NCBI RefSeq assembly: GCF_000756615.1
Contig: NZ_CP009288.1
Span: 5,828,001 to 5,892,000 of the forward strand
DNA length: 64,000 nt
Reading direction: 5' to 3'
DNA from: Paenibacillus durus
GTDB lineage: Bacteria > Bacillota > Bacilli > Paenibacillales > Paenibacillaceae
Under the pieces are notes generated by a model, which saw only the letters and a list, made by a program, of their open reading frames with translations, ran no database searches and was not told where the DNA came from. Positions 15,561 through 23,995 of this stretch are shown one piece after another. A program made the position numbers and the translations under genes. Numbering within the stretch: the stretch's first letter is position 1; each line of letters begins with the position of its first letter.

Positions 15561-16841
15561 TGAAGGGTCTTTGGCCTCCAAGGACAACCACATCTTTTCA
15601 GAGGGGGCTTTTTGTATATTACGTAGCACGTACCGTGCGCCGATGTTATACGAGGCATTAAGGTCCGCGTGATACGTTTTTCCTGTTGCGAATACAGCAA
15701 CATCACGCTTTGTGTTGCGTTGTACAAATCCACTGCCATCAAAAGCAAGCGCGCTAGTATTCGCCGGATTGACCATGGAAACCCGCATCCCCAGGAAATG
15801 CGCCATTTCGGTCACTTTCGTTTGGATGCGCCGTTTGGCCCAAAACTGGAGTTTGGCACGAAGCCGCTTGGCTCCCCATGTTCCTTTAGGCAGACGCATC
15901 TTGCCTAAATACTCCATGACGATAACATCTGCGCGGTGCTTTTGGGCAAAGGCGAGGATTTGATGCGCGGTATCGTGGACGATATGCGTCTGTAAGCCGT
16001 TCATCCGCCGCCAGAAATTCGGTTTTGCCCCTATACCGGATTGTCGCTGAGCTTGTTTCAGTTTGCCTGTGATTTGGCGCATCCGGTCTTTTTCTTTGGC
16101 TTGGTTAATAAAGGTCCTCGCCAAGACAGTGCCGCTTGCGTCCATCACGGAACAGACTGCGGAATTCGTTAACCCCAAATCAACGGCACAGACCCGCTGT
16201 TTGGAAAATTCCGTCTGGGTCAGCTTCACATCCCCTTCATAAGCGATATGAAGGGCATATCGTTTTCCTTTCCGTACCAATGTGGGGCTGCATTCTTTCA
16301 TGCTCCACACATTACGTTTAAATAAGTCTTGCCCCTTAAAGATAATGGGGAGCCAGATCCAATCGCCTTGATGAAAGATCTTGATGTTGGCTGCCCGATC
16401 GGAGGTTCGAATGAACATGTTGCCTTTGTACAAGCAAGGGAACGCCTGACGCTGAGCCTCAAGTGTCGGCGGTTTCTTCGAAAAGCGTTTCCCTTCTTGC
16501 TGGGCACGTTGCCGCTCGGCTTGCCAAAGCTGAAGACGGGAATGATGGCTTTTTACAATGCCAAACGCCTCTGCAATAGCGCTTCTGCGGAAGTACGAAG
16601 GAAACTTATAAAAGCGTTGATCAAATTCGGCGTAGAGCGGATTCGGATTTTGCCTGGTACGGTGAGTCAACCGTTCTACCGCCGTCACCACCGATTGGGT
16701 GGATAAAGATGCCAAGGTCATAAACTGCTCTTGAATGACCGTAATCAAGAATGACAACGCCTCTTGATACACAAGGAGAGTCGCATCTAGCATGCGGTGG
16801 TGGGACGTAATCGGATGTTTGAGTGTTTTGACCACCTTCAT
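15495..16841 (-). CDS. tnpB: TnpB RNA-guided nuclease, zinc-finger cysteines missing
   Basis: 448 residues from ATG 16841, 8 bases after GGAGGCG. The RuvC acidic triad is intact: CAVDLGLTN, VIVMEYLGK and YHADLNASYN. Between the last two, where most TnpB proteins have a CxxC...CxxC zinc finger, the sequence reads TSALAFDGSG and AVFATGKTYHAD with no Cys. TnpB makes RuvC cuts guided by reRNA and helps the element persist. Absence of TnpA means movement would need a transposase in trans. Confidence 0.88.
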   Translation of the reverse strand: MKVVKTLKHPITSHHRMLDATLLVYQEALSFLITVIQEQFMTLASLSTQSVVTAVERLTHRTRQNPNPLYAEFDQRFYKFPSYFRRSAIAEAFGIVKSHHSRLQLWQAERQRAQQEGKRFSKKPPTLEAQRQAFPCLYKGNMFIRTSDRAANIKIFHQGDWIWLPIIFKGQDLFKRNVWSMKECSPTLVRKGKRYALHIAYEGDVKLTQTEFSKQRVCAVDLGLTNSAVCSVMDASGTVLARTFINQAKEKDRMRQITGKLKQAQRQSGIGAKPNFWRRMNGLQTHIVHDTAHQILAFAQKHRADVIVMEYLGKMRLPKGTWGAKRLRAKLQFWAKRRIQTKVTEMAHFLGMRVSMVNPANTSALAFDGSGFVQRNTKRDVAVFATGKTYHADLNASYNIGARYVLRNIQKAPSEKMWLSLEAKDPSLAKRTYWTLASLIRVQQALSL

Positions 16842-17331
16842 GAGATACGCCTCCATCGCAAGTTTGATGGATCAAGCATAACACAGGAACGTATGTTTGG
16901 TAAAGCGGACGTGTCTAACCCCCACCTTCGCTGTTGGCTTAGAGGCGGGGGACTGCGACACTAAATCTGTTCAAATCGCGCAGGATACGCTCCTGCTCCT
17001 CCTTCAAATACTCCTCGCGCGGAATCCCGAGATTCCGTTCCAGATAACGCGCCCGAATCTCCCGGTTCTGTCTCTGCGCCATATCGCGGAATACAGGCCC
17101 AACGGAATAGATTTCCCTCCAGGCCACAACCTCGCCTTGAACCGCGCCCTGCCTGAGCTTGTTCGCAACAGAATCCCCGTTTGTAATATGCAGCATGCTT
17201 TTTCCTCCTTTCGGGAGCGTCACCTGAGTACCGGGCGAAAGTTGTTTTTCCGCCGCAGGCATCACCGGCCGTAATCTCGATTTATTGAATTCCAGTCTCT
17301 TTTTATCTGGCTCATCAAATTTCGTATTTAT

Positions 17332-17350
17332 GTATATACTAAGTATATAC
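17332..17350. promoter_or_regulatory. GTATATAC-TAA-GTATATAC operator candidate for mazEF
   Basis: Two copies of the self-complementary GTATATAC, separated by TAA, lie 57 bases before mazE. The perfect dyad fits autoregulation by an AbrB-fold antitoxin dimer. Confidence 0.6.
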
Positions 17351-17406
17351 CAGTCCGGAAGGTTGTGGTAATATTGATTCAAAGGAAAAAGAAAGGTCTG
17401 GTCCAT

Positions 17407-17676
17407 ATGGCAAACACAACTATACGCAAGTGGGGTAATAGTCTGGCCGTCCGTATTCCTCAGGAAGTTTCTGAGCTCGTAAAATTCGCGGATGGAGTAG
17501 AGGTTGAAATGTATGTTACCGAGAACAACGAGGTCGTTCTTCGCCCTTCGTTTCCGACTGCCGACGATCAAGACGCTCTTCGTAGACATTTTCTGTCTAT
17601 ACGTGCGAAATGCAAAGCAGGGATTACTGCCCACGAAGAGACTTTTGCAGAACCAATGGGAGATGAGATCATTTAA
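17407..17676 (+). CDS. mazE: MazE/PemI-type antitoxin (AbrB fold)
   Basis: 89 residues: an AbrB/SpoVT swapped-hairpin DNA-binding N-terminus (IRKWGNSLAVRIPQEV) and a C-terminal tail with an acidic end that should wrap the toxin. ATG 17407, behind GAAAGG, gives the conventional MANTTIRKWGNS start; the upstream ATG at 17365 adds a basic leader without a good site. Its stop shares a base with the toxin start. Confidence 0.88.
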   Translation: MANTTIRKWGNSLAVRIPQEVSELVKFADGVEVEMYVTENNEVVLRPSFPTADDQDALRRHFLSIRAKCKAGITAHEETFAEPMGDEII

Positions 17677-18053
17677 TGTCAATTACAGGAGATGTGGAAC
17701 GCGGAAGCGTCATTTGGTTAAATATGCACCCGACGCGGGGGCACGAACAAAATGGCTGGCGCGCCGCAATCGTACTATCAGATGGACTCATCGACCCCGA
17801 AAACTCAACATTTGCCATGATTGTTCCGATCACGACCCAAATTAAGAACTATCCCTTTGAGGTGCCGGTCCCTTCTGGGATCGCTACGACCAACCCCCGA
17901 GTTCCGTTTACGGAACTTAGCGGTGTTGTGCTGACAGATCAAGCCAAATCGCTTGACCTGAACACAAGAAATGCCGTGGTCATAGGCAAAGTGGATCCCG
18001 CCTCCCATTTTTACCGGTTTGTAATCACTAATGTACGTTCCATCCTCGCTTAA
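17676..18053 (+). CDS. mazF: MazF/PemK-family mRNA interferase toxin
   Basis: 125 residues: ERGSVIWLNMHPTRGHEQNGWR, with the conserved basic/aromatic loop, then IVPITT and a C-terminal GKVDPASHF, as in MazF. It cleaves mRNA at short sequences and is held inactive by MazE. TAATG overlap with mazE couples translation. The pair sits immediately downstream of the tnpB-disrupted DUF1835 locus, a typical accessory position. Confidence 0.9.
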   Translation: MSITGDVERGSVIWLNMHPTRGHEQNGWRAAIVLSDGLIDPENSTFAMIVPITTQIKNYPFEVPVPSGIATTNPRVPFTELSGVVLTDQAKSLDLNTRNAVVIGKVDPASHFYRFVITNVRSILA

Positions 18054-18069
18054 GTCCATAATTGAACAA

Positions 18070-18100
18070 GACCATCCCTGCACAGGATGGCCTTCTCTTT
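18070..18100 (+). terminator. Weak terminator after mazF
   Basis: Short CCATCC/GGATGG stem followed by the T-rich CCTTCTCTTT. Confidence 0.45.
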
Positions 18101-18169
18101 GAAGTACAATACTGTGAGCGCTGAACCCGGTTATATCTCCTGCACCGGGCAACCCCGCTGATGAAGCGG

Positions 18170-18679
18170 CTATTTCACAGACTGCAGGTACTCGGCAAGG
18201 CGGTCCCATGTTTCGGTGATGCCCTGCTCCATGCCCATATCCATAACCGTCTTCAGCGCTTCGGCGGATTCAAACCGTCCCCGGCTGATGATCTTCGTCT
18301 TCCCGTCCTGCTCGATAAATTCCATCGTAATGTCCGAAGACGGCATTCCTTCCGTAATATTGCCTTCCGCATCGGAGAAATAATCGGTGTAGACAATTTT
18401 TTCCGGCTCCACGATGTCTTGATAGACCGCTTTGCCCCAGGATTCCATGCCGTAGAAATCGCCCTGCTTCTCATCCACGCACTTCATGCAGTAATGCCAA
18501 ATGCCGCCCGGACGAAAATCGATAGTACAGACAGGCAGTGTCCAGCCCCGGGGTCCCCACCAATGCTTCAAATGCTCAGCTTCCGAAAATGCCTTGAAGA
18601 CGAGCTCACGCGGCGCATCGAATACACGCTCCAGAACCAGTTCCTGACCTTCTACCCTGGTAATCATTTCATTCGGCAT
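18170..18679 (-). CDS. AHSA1/SRPBCC-family protein
   Basis: 169 residues of the Activator-of-Hsp90-like START/Bet v1 fold: VFDAPRELVFKAFSEAEHLKHWWGP at the N-terminus and an ITETWDRLAEYL C-terminal helix. The hydrophobic cavity binds small ligands; function in bacteria is mostly unknown. ATG 18679 lies behind AAGGAGGAG; the open frame before it is unrelated shadow sequence. It is the second gene of an ArsR-AHSA1 pair, a very common arrangement. Confidence 0.87.
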   Translation of the reverse strand: MPNEMITRVEGQELVLERVFDAPRELVFKAFSEAEHLKHWWGPRGWTLPVCTIDFRPGGIWHYCMKCVDEKQGDFYGMESWGKAVYQDIVEPEKIVYTDYFSDAEGNITEGMPSSDITMEFIEQDGKTKIISRGRFESAEALKTVMDMGMEQGITETWDRLAEYLQSVK

Positions 18680-18698
18680 TGAAAACTCCTCCTTAAGA

Positions 18699-19055
18699 TT
18701 AGGTTTCCTTCGGTTCACTTTCCCCGGCTTGCGGCATGTTCTCTTCGGCTTGCATCTTCTGCAGGTAAATGTCCAGATTGTCGAATCGCTCATTCCAGAA
18801 GCTGCGATAAGCATCCAACCAGGAAGCCAGCGCCCGAAACGGCTCGCCGCGGAGCCTGTAGTTCCGGCGATTGGCCACTGCCTCGACTTCAACCAGCCCG
18901 GCCTCCAGCAGAACCCGCAAATGCTTCGAGGCTTGGGGCTGGCGCAGCCCCAGATGATCGGCGATTTCGCCAACAGTCAAGGGACCGCCGCGCAGCAGCT
19001 CGACCATGCCTAATCGGTTAGGTTCGGCCAGTGCGCTGAATGTCATAATATTCAT
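18699..19055 (-). CDS. ArsR-family transcriptional regulator
   Basis: 118 residues: FSALAEPNRLGMVELL, then the helix-turn-helix GLRQPQASKHLRVL and the wing RRNYRLRGEP. No CxC metal-binding motif is present, so it is not a metal sensor of the classic type. It is 19 bases upstream of the AHSA1 gene, in one operon, and probably controls it. Confidence 0.87.
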   Translation of the reverse strand: MNIMTFSALAEPNRLGMVELLRGGPLTVGEIADHLGLRQPQASKHLRVLLEAGLVEVEAVANRRNYRLRGEPFRALASWLDAYRSFWNERFDNLDIYLQKMQAEENMPQAGESEPKET

Positions 19056-19376
19056 AATGCTATTGTTCCTCTGGCGAAGCGATTCTAACCTGGGATACGG
19101 CGCGGCCTATGCTTCCGGTACGGGTCATATCAGGCCACCTCATTTCAATTATTGTGTATCGGCTGCTTATACATATAATATACCCAATAGGGAATATTCG
19201 AATCAAGGAATATTTTAAAATTTGAGATATCCCCTTGGTTCTCTTGTCAAGTTGTGAAGATGCGCCAATTTGAAATCTGCCGCTTTGTTTTGGCATCCAT
19301 CAGACATCAGACAACGCTTCTATTAAGGATATGCGGCACAGTATAATGAAAAGAAACACGGAAGAGGGATATTCGA
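19056..19376. other. 321-base divergent intergenic region
   Basis: It lies between arsR (minus) and the FadR-type gene (plus). It contains AT-rich sequence with two GGAATATT copies (about 19191 and 19207) and TTGTCAAGTTGT near 19244. Promoters for both genes must lie here. No gene or clear dyad is seen. Confidence 0.5.
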
Positions 19377-20063
19377 ATGAAGAGAACAGGGAAAAGTCTT
19401 TCCGAGCATGTCGCCGAGGATATCCTCGCAATGATTACCATCGAGAAAAAATATGCGGCTGGGGACAAGCTCCCCAATGAAAACGTGTTATCCGCTGAGC
19501 TGGAGGTTAGCCGGACTACGCTGCGAGAGGCGATACGCATCCTGGCCGCCCATCAGGTGCTGGAAATCCGGCGCGGCAGAGGCACGTATGTAAAAAATAA
19601 TCAAGAGCTCACCGGGGAGTTTGGGCTGGACGAGCTGTCCGCCTTTCCGGTGGATGTAAAGGATTTATATGAAATGCGTTTGATTTTTGAGCCACAATCC
19701 GCCTACTATGCCGCAAAACGCGCCACGGATAAGGAACTCGAACGGATTCTCCACTATGGACGTCTGGAAGAGGAATTGATTTTACGACAGGAAGACCGGA
19801 CGGAGGCTGAGCGCGCCTTCCATAAATCGATTGCCAAGGCGACCCACAATGAGTTCATGAACCGGCTAATGCCGATTCTGTATCAGGCTATAGACAAGGG
19901 CGTTCCCTTATCGGATATCGATGAAGAAATGGTGCAGAACACTCTTCAAGATCACCGGATGATTATGGAATTTCTTGCAAAGCGGGATGCCGAGGGCGCC
20001 AAAACGGCTATGAAGCTGCACATCATTCACGCCATGCGCGGCTTTGGCATTACGGAAGATTAA
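19377..20063 (+). CDS. FadR-subfamily GntR regulator (FCD domain)
   Basis: 228 residues. The N-terminal winged helix has KLPNENVLSAELEVSRTTLREAI and the wing RRGRGTYV; the C-terminal FCD domain begins near YEMRLIFEPQSA and carries the metal-ligand His in AFHKSIAKATHN and DHRMI. Such proteins control sugar-acid or organic-acid metabolism. GAGGGATATTCGA precedes the ATG. The next gene is ilvD-like, with a FadR-type dyad in front of it, suggesting direct control, perhaps of a sugar-acid dehydratase. Confidence 0.87.
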   Translation: MKRTGKSLSEHVAEDILAMITIEKKYAAGDKLPNENVLSAELEVSRTTLREAIRILAAHQVLEIRRGRGTYVKNNQELTGEFGLDELSAFPVDVKDLYEMRLIFEPQSAYYAAKRATDKELERILHYGRLEEELILRQEDRTEAERAFHKSIAKATHNEFMNRLMPILYQAIDKGVPLSDIDEEMVQNTLQDHRMIMEFLAKRDAEGAKTAMKLHIIHAMRGFGITED

Positions 20064-20088
20064 AGCACGAATAAATATACGTACAGGG

Positions 20089-20115
20089 GCTGTTTTCGGA
20101 TGAAAACGGCTTTTT
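20089..20115 (+). terminator. Terminator after the FadR-type gene
   Basis: GCTGTTTTC pairs with GAAAACGGC around GGAT, followed by TTTTT. Confidence 0.75.
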
Positions 20116-20180
20116 GGACTGAGCCTTAATTTTAAGGTATGACATCTAACACATACATCAGACATCCAACATAATAAAAT

Positions 20181-20193
20181 GTTGTCATACAAC
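20181..20193. promoter_or_regulatory. FadR-type operator GTTGTCATACAAC
   Basis: A 13-bp dyad (GTTGT-CAT-ACAAC) fits the FadR-subfamily pattern T-N-GT-N3-AC-N-A. It lies 27 bases before the ilvD start, overlapping the expected promoter. Confidence 0.6.
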
Positions 20194-20219
20194 TTATAAA
20201 CAAATGAGGTGTCTTGCAA

Positions 20220-21884
20220 ATGAACAGTTCTGCCGTAACCAAAACCGCCCCGCAGCGCGCGCTGCTTCATGCACTCGGATTGACCCCCGAGGAAATGGAC
20301 CGACCTTTAATCGGTATTGTCAGTTCTCAGAACGATGTCGTTCCGGGTCATATGAATTTGGATAAAATCGTCGAGGCTGTCAAGCTCGGCGTAGCCATGA
20401 ACGGAGGAACTCCGCTGGTCTTTCCGGCGATCGCCGTTTGTGACGGCCTTGCCATGGGTCATCAAGGAATGAAGTACTCGTTGGTTACAAGGGAGCTGAT
20501 CGCCGATTCTACGGAAGCGATGGCTTTGGCCCATGCCTTCGACGCTCTAGTCATGGTTCCCAACTGCGATAAAAACGTCCCTGGCTTGTTAATGGCCGCT
20601 TCACGACTGAATATTCCAACCATCTTTGTCAGCGGCGGACCTATGCTTGCCGGCAAAGTGGACGGCGAGAAGATCAGCTTCTCCAGTGTTTCGGAGGCGG
20701 CGGCCGCGTTCCGCGCCGGAACAATGACCGAGGAAAAGCTGCTGGAATACGAGAATAATGCCTGCCCAACCTGCGGCTCCTGTTCCGGCATGTATACGGC
20801 GAACAGTATGAACTGCCTGACGGAGGTGCTGGGAATGGGCCTTCGGGGCAATGGTACCATCCCCGCCGTCTATTCGAAGCGGATTCAGCTCGCTAAGCGG
20901 GCCGGCATGCAGATTATGGAGCTGCTGAAGCGGGATATCCGGCCCAGGGACATTATGACCGAAGATGCTTTTACCAATGCCCTAACCCTGGATATGGCGC
21001 TCGGCTGCAGCACCAACAGCATGCTGCATCTGCCCGCCATCGCTCATGAATGCGGTGTGGCGCTGGATGTGGACATAGCCAATGAAATCAGCGCCAGAAC
21101 GCCGAACCTCTGCCACCTCGCGCCAGCCGGACATACCTACATTGAGGAGCTTGATCAAGCGGGCGGCATTTACGCAGTAATGAACGAAATCGATCAACTG
21201 GGCTTGCTGAAGACGGATTTGATTACCTGTACGGGGAAAACGGTGAAGGAGAACATTGCCGGCTGCTTCAATAAAAATACGGAAGTTATCCGTCCGGCCC
21301 GCAATCCTTACAGTCCTACCGGCGGAATCGCCGTACTGAAAGGAAACCTTGCTCCCGATTCCTGCGTGGTCAAACGTTCGGCCGTCTCACCCGCCATGCT
21401 GAAGCATGAAGGCCCGGCCAAAGTCTTTGACTGCGAGGAAGACGCTCTGCGGGCTATTCACTCCGGTCAAATTATAGCGGGTGACGTGGTCGTTATCCGC
21501 TATGAAGGACCAAAGGGCGGACCAGGCATGCGAGAGATGTTAAATCCGACCTCCGCTATTATGGGGTGCGGGCTTGGCGAAAAGGTCGCCCTCGTCACCG
21601 ATGGCCGATTCAGCGGCGCCACCCGAGGCGCAGCCATCGGCCATGTCTCTCCCGAGGCGGCGGTAGGCGGCAATATCGCGCTGATTCAGGATGGGGACAT
21701 CATCCGGATTGACATTATGGCCAATGAGATTCATTTCAACGTTACCGACGAAGAATTGAACCAACGCCGGGCCAACTGGAAGCCAAGAGAGCCGAAGATC
21801 ACCTCGGGCTACCTTTCCCGCTATTCCGCCATGGTCACCTCCGGAAACAGAGGCGCGATCCTGGAGCTCCCCAGACTGTATTGA
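20220..21884 (+). CDS. ilvD: Dihydroxy-acid dehydratase (IlvD/Edd family)
   Basis: 554 residues. Cluster cysteines appear in PNCDKNVPG and CPTCGSCSGMYTANSMN, and DMALGCSTNSMLHL and DGRFSGATRGAAIGH are further IlvD/Edd signatures. IlvD dehydrates dihydroxy-acids to keto-acids for valine, isoleucine and pantothenate synthesis. ATG 20220 follows GAGGTG; TTG 20214 is an alternative. No other ilv genes are adjacent and a FadR-type regulator precedes it, so a sugar-acid dehydratase role is possible. Confidence 0.88.
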   Translation: MNSSAVTKTAPQRALLHALGLTPEEMDRPLIGIVSSQNDVVPGHMNLDKIVEAVKLGVAMNGGTPLVFPAIAVCDGLAMGHQGMKYSLVTRELIADSTEAMALAHAFDALVMVPNCDKNVPGLLMAASRLNIPTIFVSGGPMLAGKVDGEKISFSSVSEAAAAFRAGTMTEEKLLEYENNACPTCGSCSGMYTANSMNCLTEVLGMGLRGNGTIPAVYSKRIQLAKRAGMQIMELLKRDIRPRDIMTEDAFTNALTLDMALGCSTNSMLHLPAIAHECGVALDVDIANEISARTPNLCHLAPAGHTYIEELDQAGGIYAVMNEIDQLGLLKTDLITCTGKTVKENIAGCFNKNTEVIRPARNPYSPTGGIAVLKGNLAPDSCVVKRSAVSPAMLKHEGPAKVFDCEEDALRAIHSGQIIAGDVVVIRYEGPKGGPGMREMLNPTSAIMGCGLGEKVALVTDGRFSGATRGAAIGHVSPEAAVGGNIALIQDGDIIRIDIMANEIHFNVTDEELNQRRANWKPREPKITSGYLSRYSAMVTSGNRGAILELPRLY

Positions 21885-21885
21885 T

Positions 21886-21932
21886 AAAAAAGCAGCAAAC
21901 CCCGCTCTACAAAGCGGATTTACTGCTTTTTT
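21886..21932. terminator. Bidirectional terminator
   Basis: AAAAAAGCAG pairs with CTGCTTTTTT, with an inner CCGCT/AGCGG stem, between convergent ilvD and the LLM oxidoreductase. Confidence 0.75.
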
Positions 21933-21977
21933 CAGTGTATCGCCGAAATTACGGCTTGATTTCCTCCACACGGCTGT

Positions 21978-23039
21978 CTACTCCCTCGGCTCGCCCGCCG
22001 CTTCCCAACGGGAGATTTCCTCCCGGACTCGCGGCGCGACCTCCGTTCCCAGCAGCTCAATAGCCCGCATAACATCATCATGAGGCATTGTCCCAAGCGG
22101 GGTATGAAGAAAAAAGCGGGTGATGCCTACGTTTTTTCGTAAATGGATGATCTTATTCGCCACCGTCTCCGGATCGCCGACATACAGCGCCCCTTCGGGG
22201 CTGCGCGCGGCATCGAAGCTGGAACGGTCATAATGCCCCCAGCCCCGCTCCCGCCCGACCACATTCATTGCCGCCTGAGTGGATGGGAAAAACCGGTCAG
22301 CCGCAGCTTCGGTATCCTCCGCAATAAATCCGTGCGAGTGCGAGGCAACGGGCAGACGCGAGACGTCATGACCGGCTTTGGCGGCCGCTCTCTTATAAAG
22401 CTCCACAAGCGGCGCGAACTGAAGCGGGCGGCCCCCAATGATCGCCAGCACCAGCGGCAGTCCGAGCAGCCCGGCGCGGATCACGGATTCCTGATTTCCT
22501 CCGCTGCCAATCCACACCGGCAAAGGGTTCTGCACCGGACGCGGGTATACGCCCAAATTCGGAATGGCCGGGCGATGTCCGCCTTCCCAGGTGACTTGTT
22601 CCGACTCCCGGATCTTGAGCAGCAGCTCCAGCTTCTCGTCGAACAGCTCGTCATAGTCATCGAGGTTATATCCAAACAGCGGAAACGATTCGATAAAAGA
22701 ACCCCGGCCCGCCATGATCTCCGCGCGTCCATTCGAGATGCCGTCCAGCGTGGCAAAATCCTGAAACACCCGCACCGGATCATCGGACGACAGCACCGTG
22801 ACCGCGCTGGTCAGCCGGATTCGCTGCGTCTGCGCCGCAGCCGCAGCCAGCACAACCGCGGGCGAGGACGCCGCATAGTCTTTACGGTGATGCTCGCCGA
22901 CGCCATACACATCCAGCCCCACCTGATCGGCCAGCACAATTTCCTCTACGACCTCACGCAGCCGCTGCGCATGACTCATGACTTCTCCGGTATGCACATC
23001 CGGCGATGTCTCGACAAACGTGCTGATGCCTATCTCCAT
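21978..23039 (-). CDS. LLM-class flavin-dependent oxidoreductase
   Basis: 353 residues of the luciferase-like monooxygenase family: GVGEHHRKDYAASSPAVVLA, TSAVTVLSSDDPVRVFQDFATLD and the WIGSGGNQESV loop lie in the usual TIM-barrel order. Members use reduced FMN or F420 to oxidise varied substrates. GAGGGGGGC precedes the ATG. It is monocistronic, and its substrate cannot be inferred. Confidence 0.87.
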   Translation of the reverse strand: MEIGISTFVETSPDVHTGEVMSHAQRLREVVEEIVLADQVGLDVYGVGEHHRKDYAASSPAVVLAAAAAQTQRIRLTSAVTVLSSDDPVRVFQDFATLDGISNGRAEIMAGRGSFIESFPLFGYNLDDYDELFDEKLELLLKIRESEQVTWEGGHRPAIPNLGVYPRPVQNPLPVWIGSGGNQESVIRAGLLGLPLVLAIIGGRPLQFAPLVELYKRAAAKAGHDVSRLPVASHSHGFIAEDTEAAADRFFPSTQAAMNVVGRERGWGHYDRSSFDAARSPEGALYVGDPETVANKIIHLRKNVGITRFFLHTPLGTMPHDDVMRAIELLGTEVAPRVREEISRWEAAGEPRE

Positions 23040-23197
23040 TGGCAGCGCCCCCCTCTTATATCAAAACTGAGTATCTTTATTTTGAACCTTTGCGAAAGGG
23101 ATAGCAAGCGCATGTTCAGCAAGGAGAGCACTGCGCTTCTCCAGCCTGCGGCTGGCATACCCGTCGGGTGACCCGCTGCCCTGAGTGACCGACAGAA

Positions 23198-23995
23198 TTA
23201 TTCCAGCTCCGTCTCACGAACTCCGAACTGCTCCTGATACTGGCCGGGCGTGCAGTTCGCGTACTTCTTGAAGATGGCGATAAAATATTTGTAATCCCGG
23301 AAGCCCACATCCGAGGCGATGGTGTAGATTTTTCCCTCGCCGCTCTTCAGCTTGTCCATCGCCCGCTGAATGCGGTACCGGTTCAGAAAATCATTGAACG
23401 TGTAGGTGGTCTCGCTCTTAAATTTCCGGTTCAGGTAAGCCGCGCTGATTCCGAGCCGGTCGACGAGATCATTGATGCTGATTTTATCGGCGTAGTGCTC
23501 CTGGACGTATTCGACCATCTTCGAGACATAAGGGGAGGACCCGGCCGGAAGCTTCATTAACGAAGCGTAAATCTCCTCCTCGCTCTCCGAAGCCGCCTGG
23601 ATCAGCGCATCATATTTCTTCTTCATCTCGACCTGCCGCTTAGCCCGCTCCAGTGCGCCGAGCAGTTGCTCCTGCTCCAGCGGCTTCACCAAATATTCCG
23701 TAACTCCAAGGCGAATCGCCTGCCTGGCAAGCCCGAACTCGTCGTAACCCGATAAAATAATATAGCTGCACACCGCTTCCTGCACGCTTTGCTCGATCAT
23801 CGCAATCCCGTTCATGAGGGGCATGTTCACATCAACGATGACAATATCGGGCTTAAGCGCCCGGATTTGCTCCAGCCCGGCCTCGCCGTTATCGGCTTCG
23901 CCGATGACGATGCACCCGGCCGCCAGCCAGTCAAAGGTATAGCGCAGACCTTTACGGATGATCTCTTCATCTTCCACCAGCAGCACTTTAAACAT
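23198..23995 (-). CDS. YesN-type response regulator (REC + AraC HTH)
   Basis: 265 residues: a receiver domain with acidic pocket VEDEE, phospho-acceptor Asp in IVDVNMPLMNG (near residue 56), and KP near 105; then a linker and two AraC-type helix-turn-helix motifs ending DVGFRDYKYFIAIFKKYANCTPGQY. The start overlaps the histidine kinase stop by 8 bases. It is the partner of the YesM-type kinase and probably activates the upstream ABC transporter operon when its substrate is sensed. Confidence 0.92.
   Translation of the reverse strand: MFKVLLVEDEEIIRKGLRYTFDWLAAGCIVIGEADNGEAGLEQIRALKPDIVIVDVNMPLMNGIAMIEQSVQEAVCSYIILSGYDEFGLARQAIRLGVTEYLVKPLEQEQLLGALERAKRQVEMKKKYDALIQAASESEEEIYASLMKLPAGSSPYVSKMVEYVQEHYADKISINDLVDRLGISAAYLNRKFKSETTYTFNDFLNRYRIQRAMDKLKSGEGKIYTIASDVGFRDYKYFIAIFKKYANCTPGQYQEQFGVRETELE

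Larger units (their letters stand above)
15411..16962 (-). mobile_element. IS200/IS605-family element with tnpB only (IS1341-like)
   Basis: About 1.55 kb inserted in DUF1835, same orientation. There is no Y1 transposase gene, only tnpB. Both ends carry hairpins of the expected type: CCCCCACTT/AAGTGGGGG around 15416-15453 at the right end and CCCCCGCCT/AGGTGGGGG around 16919-16951 at the left end. No target duplication is apparent, as expected for this family. Exact edges can be placed only to within a few bases because host and element share bases at both junctions. Confidence 0.85.
14646..17196 (-). pseudogene. DUF1835 domain protein split by a tnpB element and frameshifted
   Basis: The 5' part (about 16963-17196, start MLHITNGDS behind AAAGGAGGAAA) ends in RDLNRF at the element's edge. 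The coding frame resumes at about 15410 with TKYNEIVLWFEYDLFDQ, and together they read as one DUF1835 protein. A further lesion is a one-base loss in the A/T run at 15079-15084: adding one base restores FVKKAFEAHLSRIPS and joins the final 125 residues (14646-15023). So the gene carries one insertion and one deletion and is not functional as a whole. DUF1835 proteins have no firmly known function. Confidence 0.88.

Noticed and set aside
16963..17682. One long 247-residue minus-strand protein overlapping mazE
   Set aside because: The conserved DUF1835 start and its ribosome site lie at 17196. The extra N-terminal part is antisense to mazE and has no homology.
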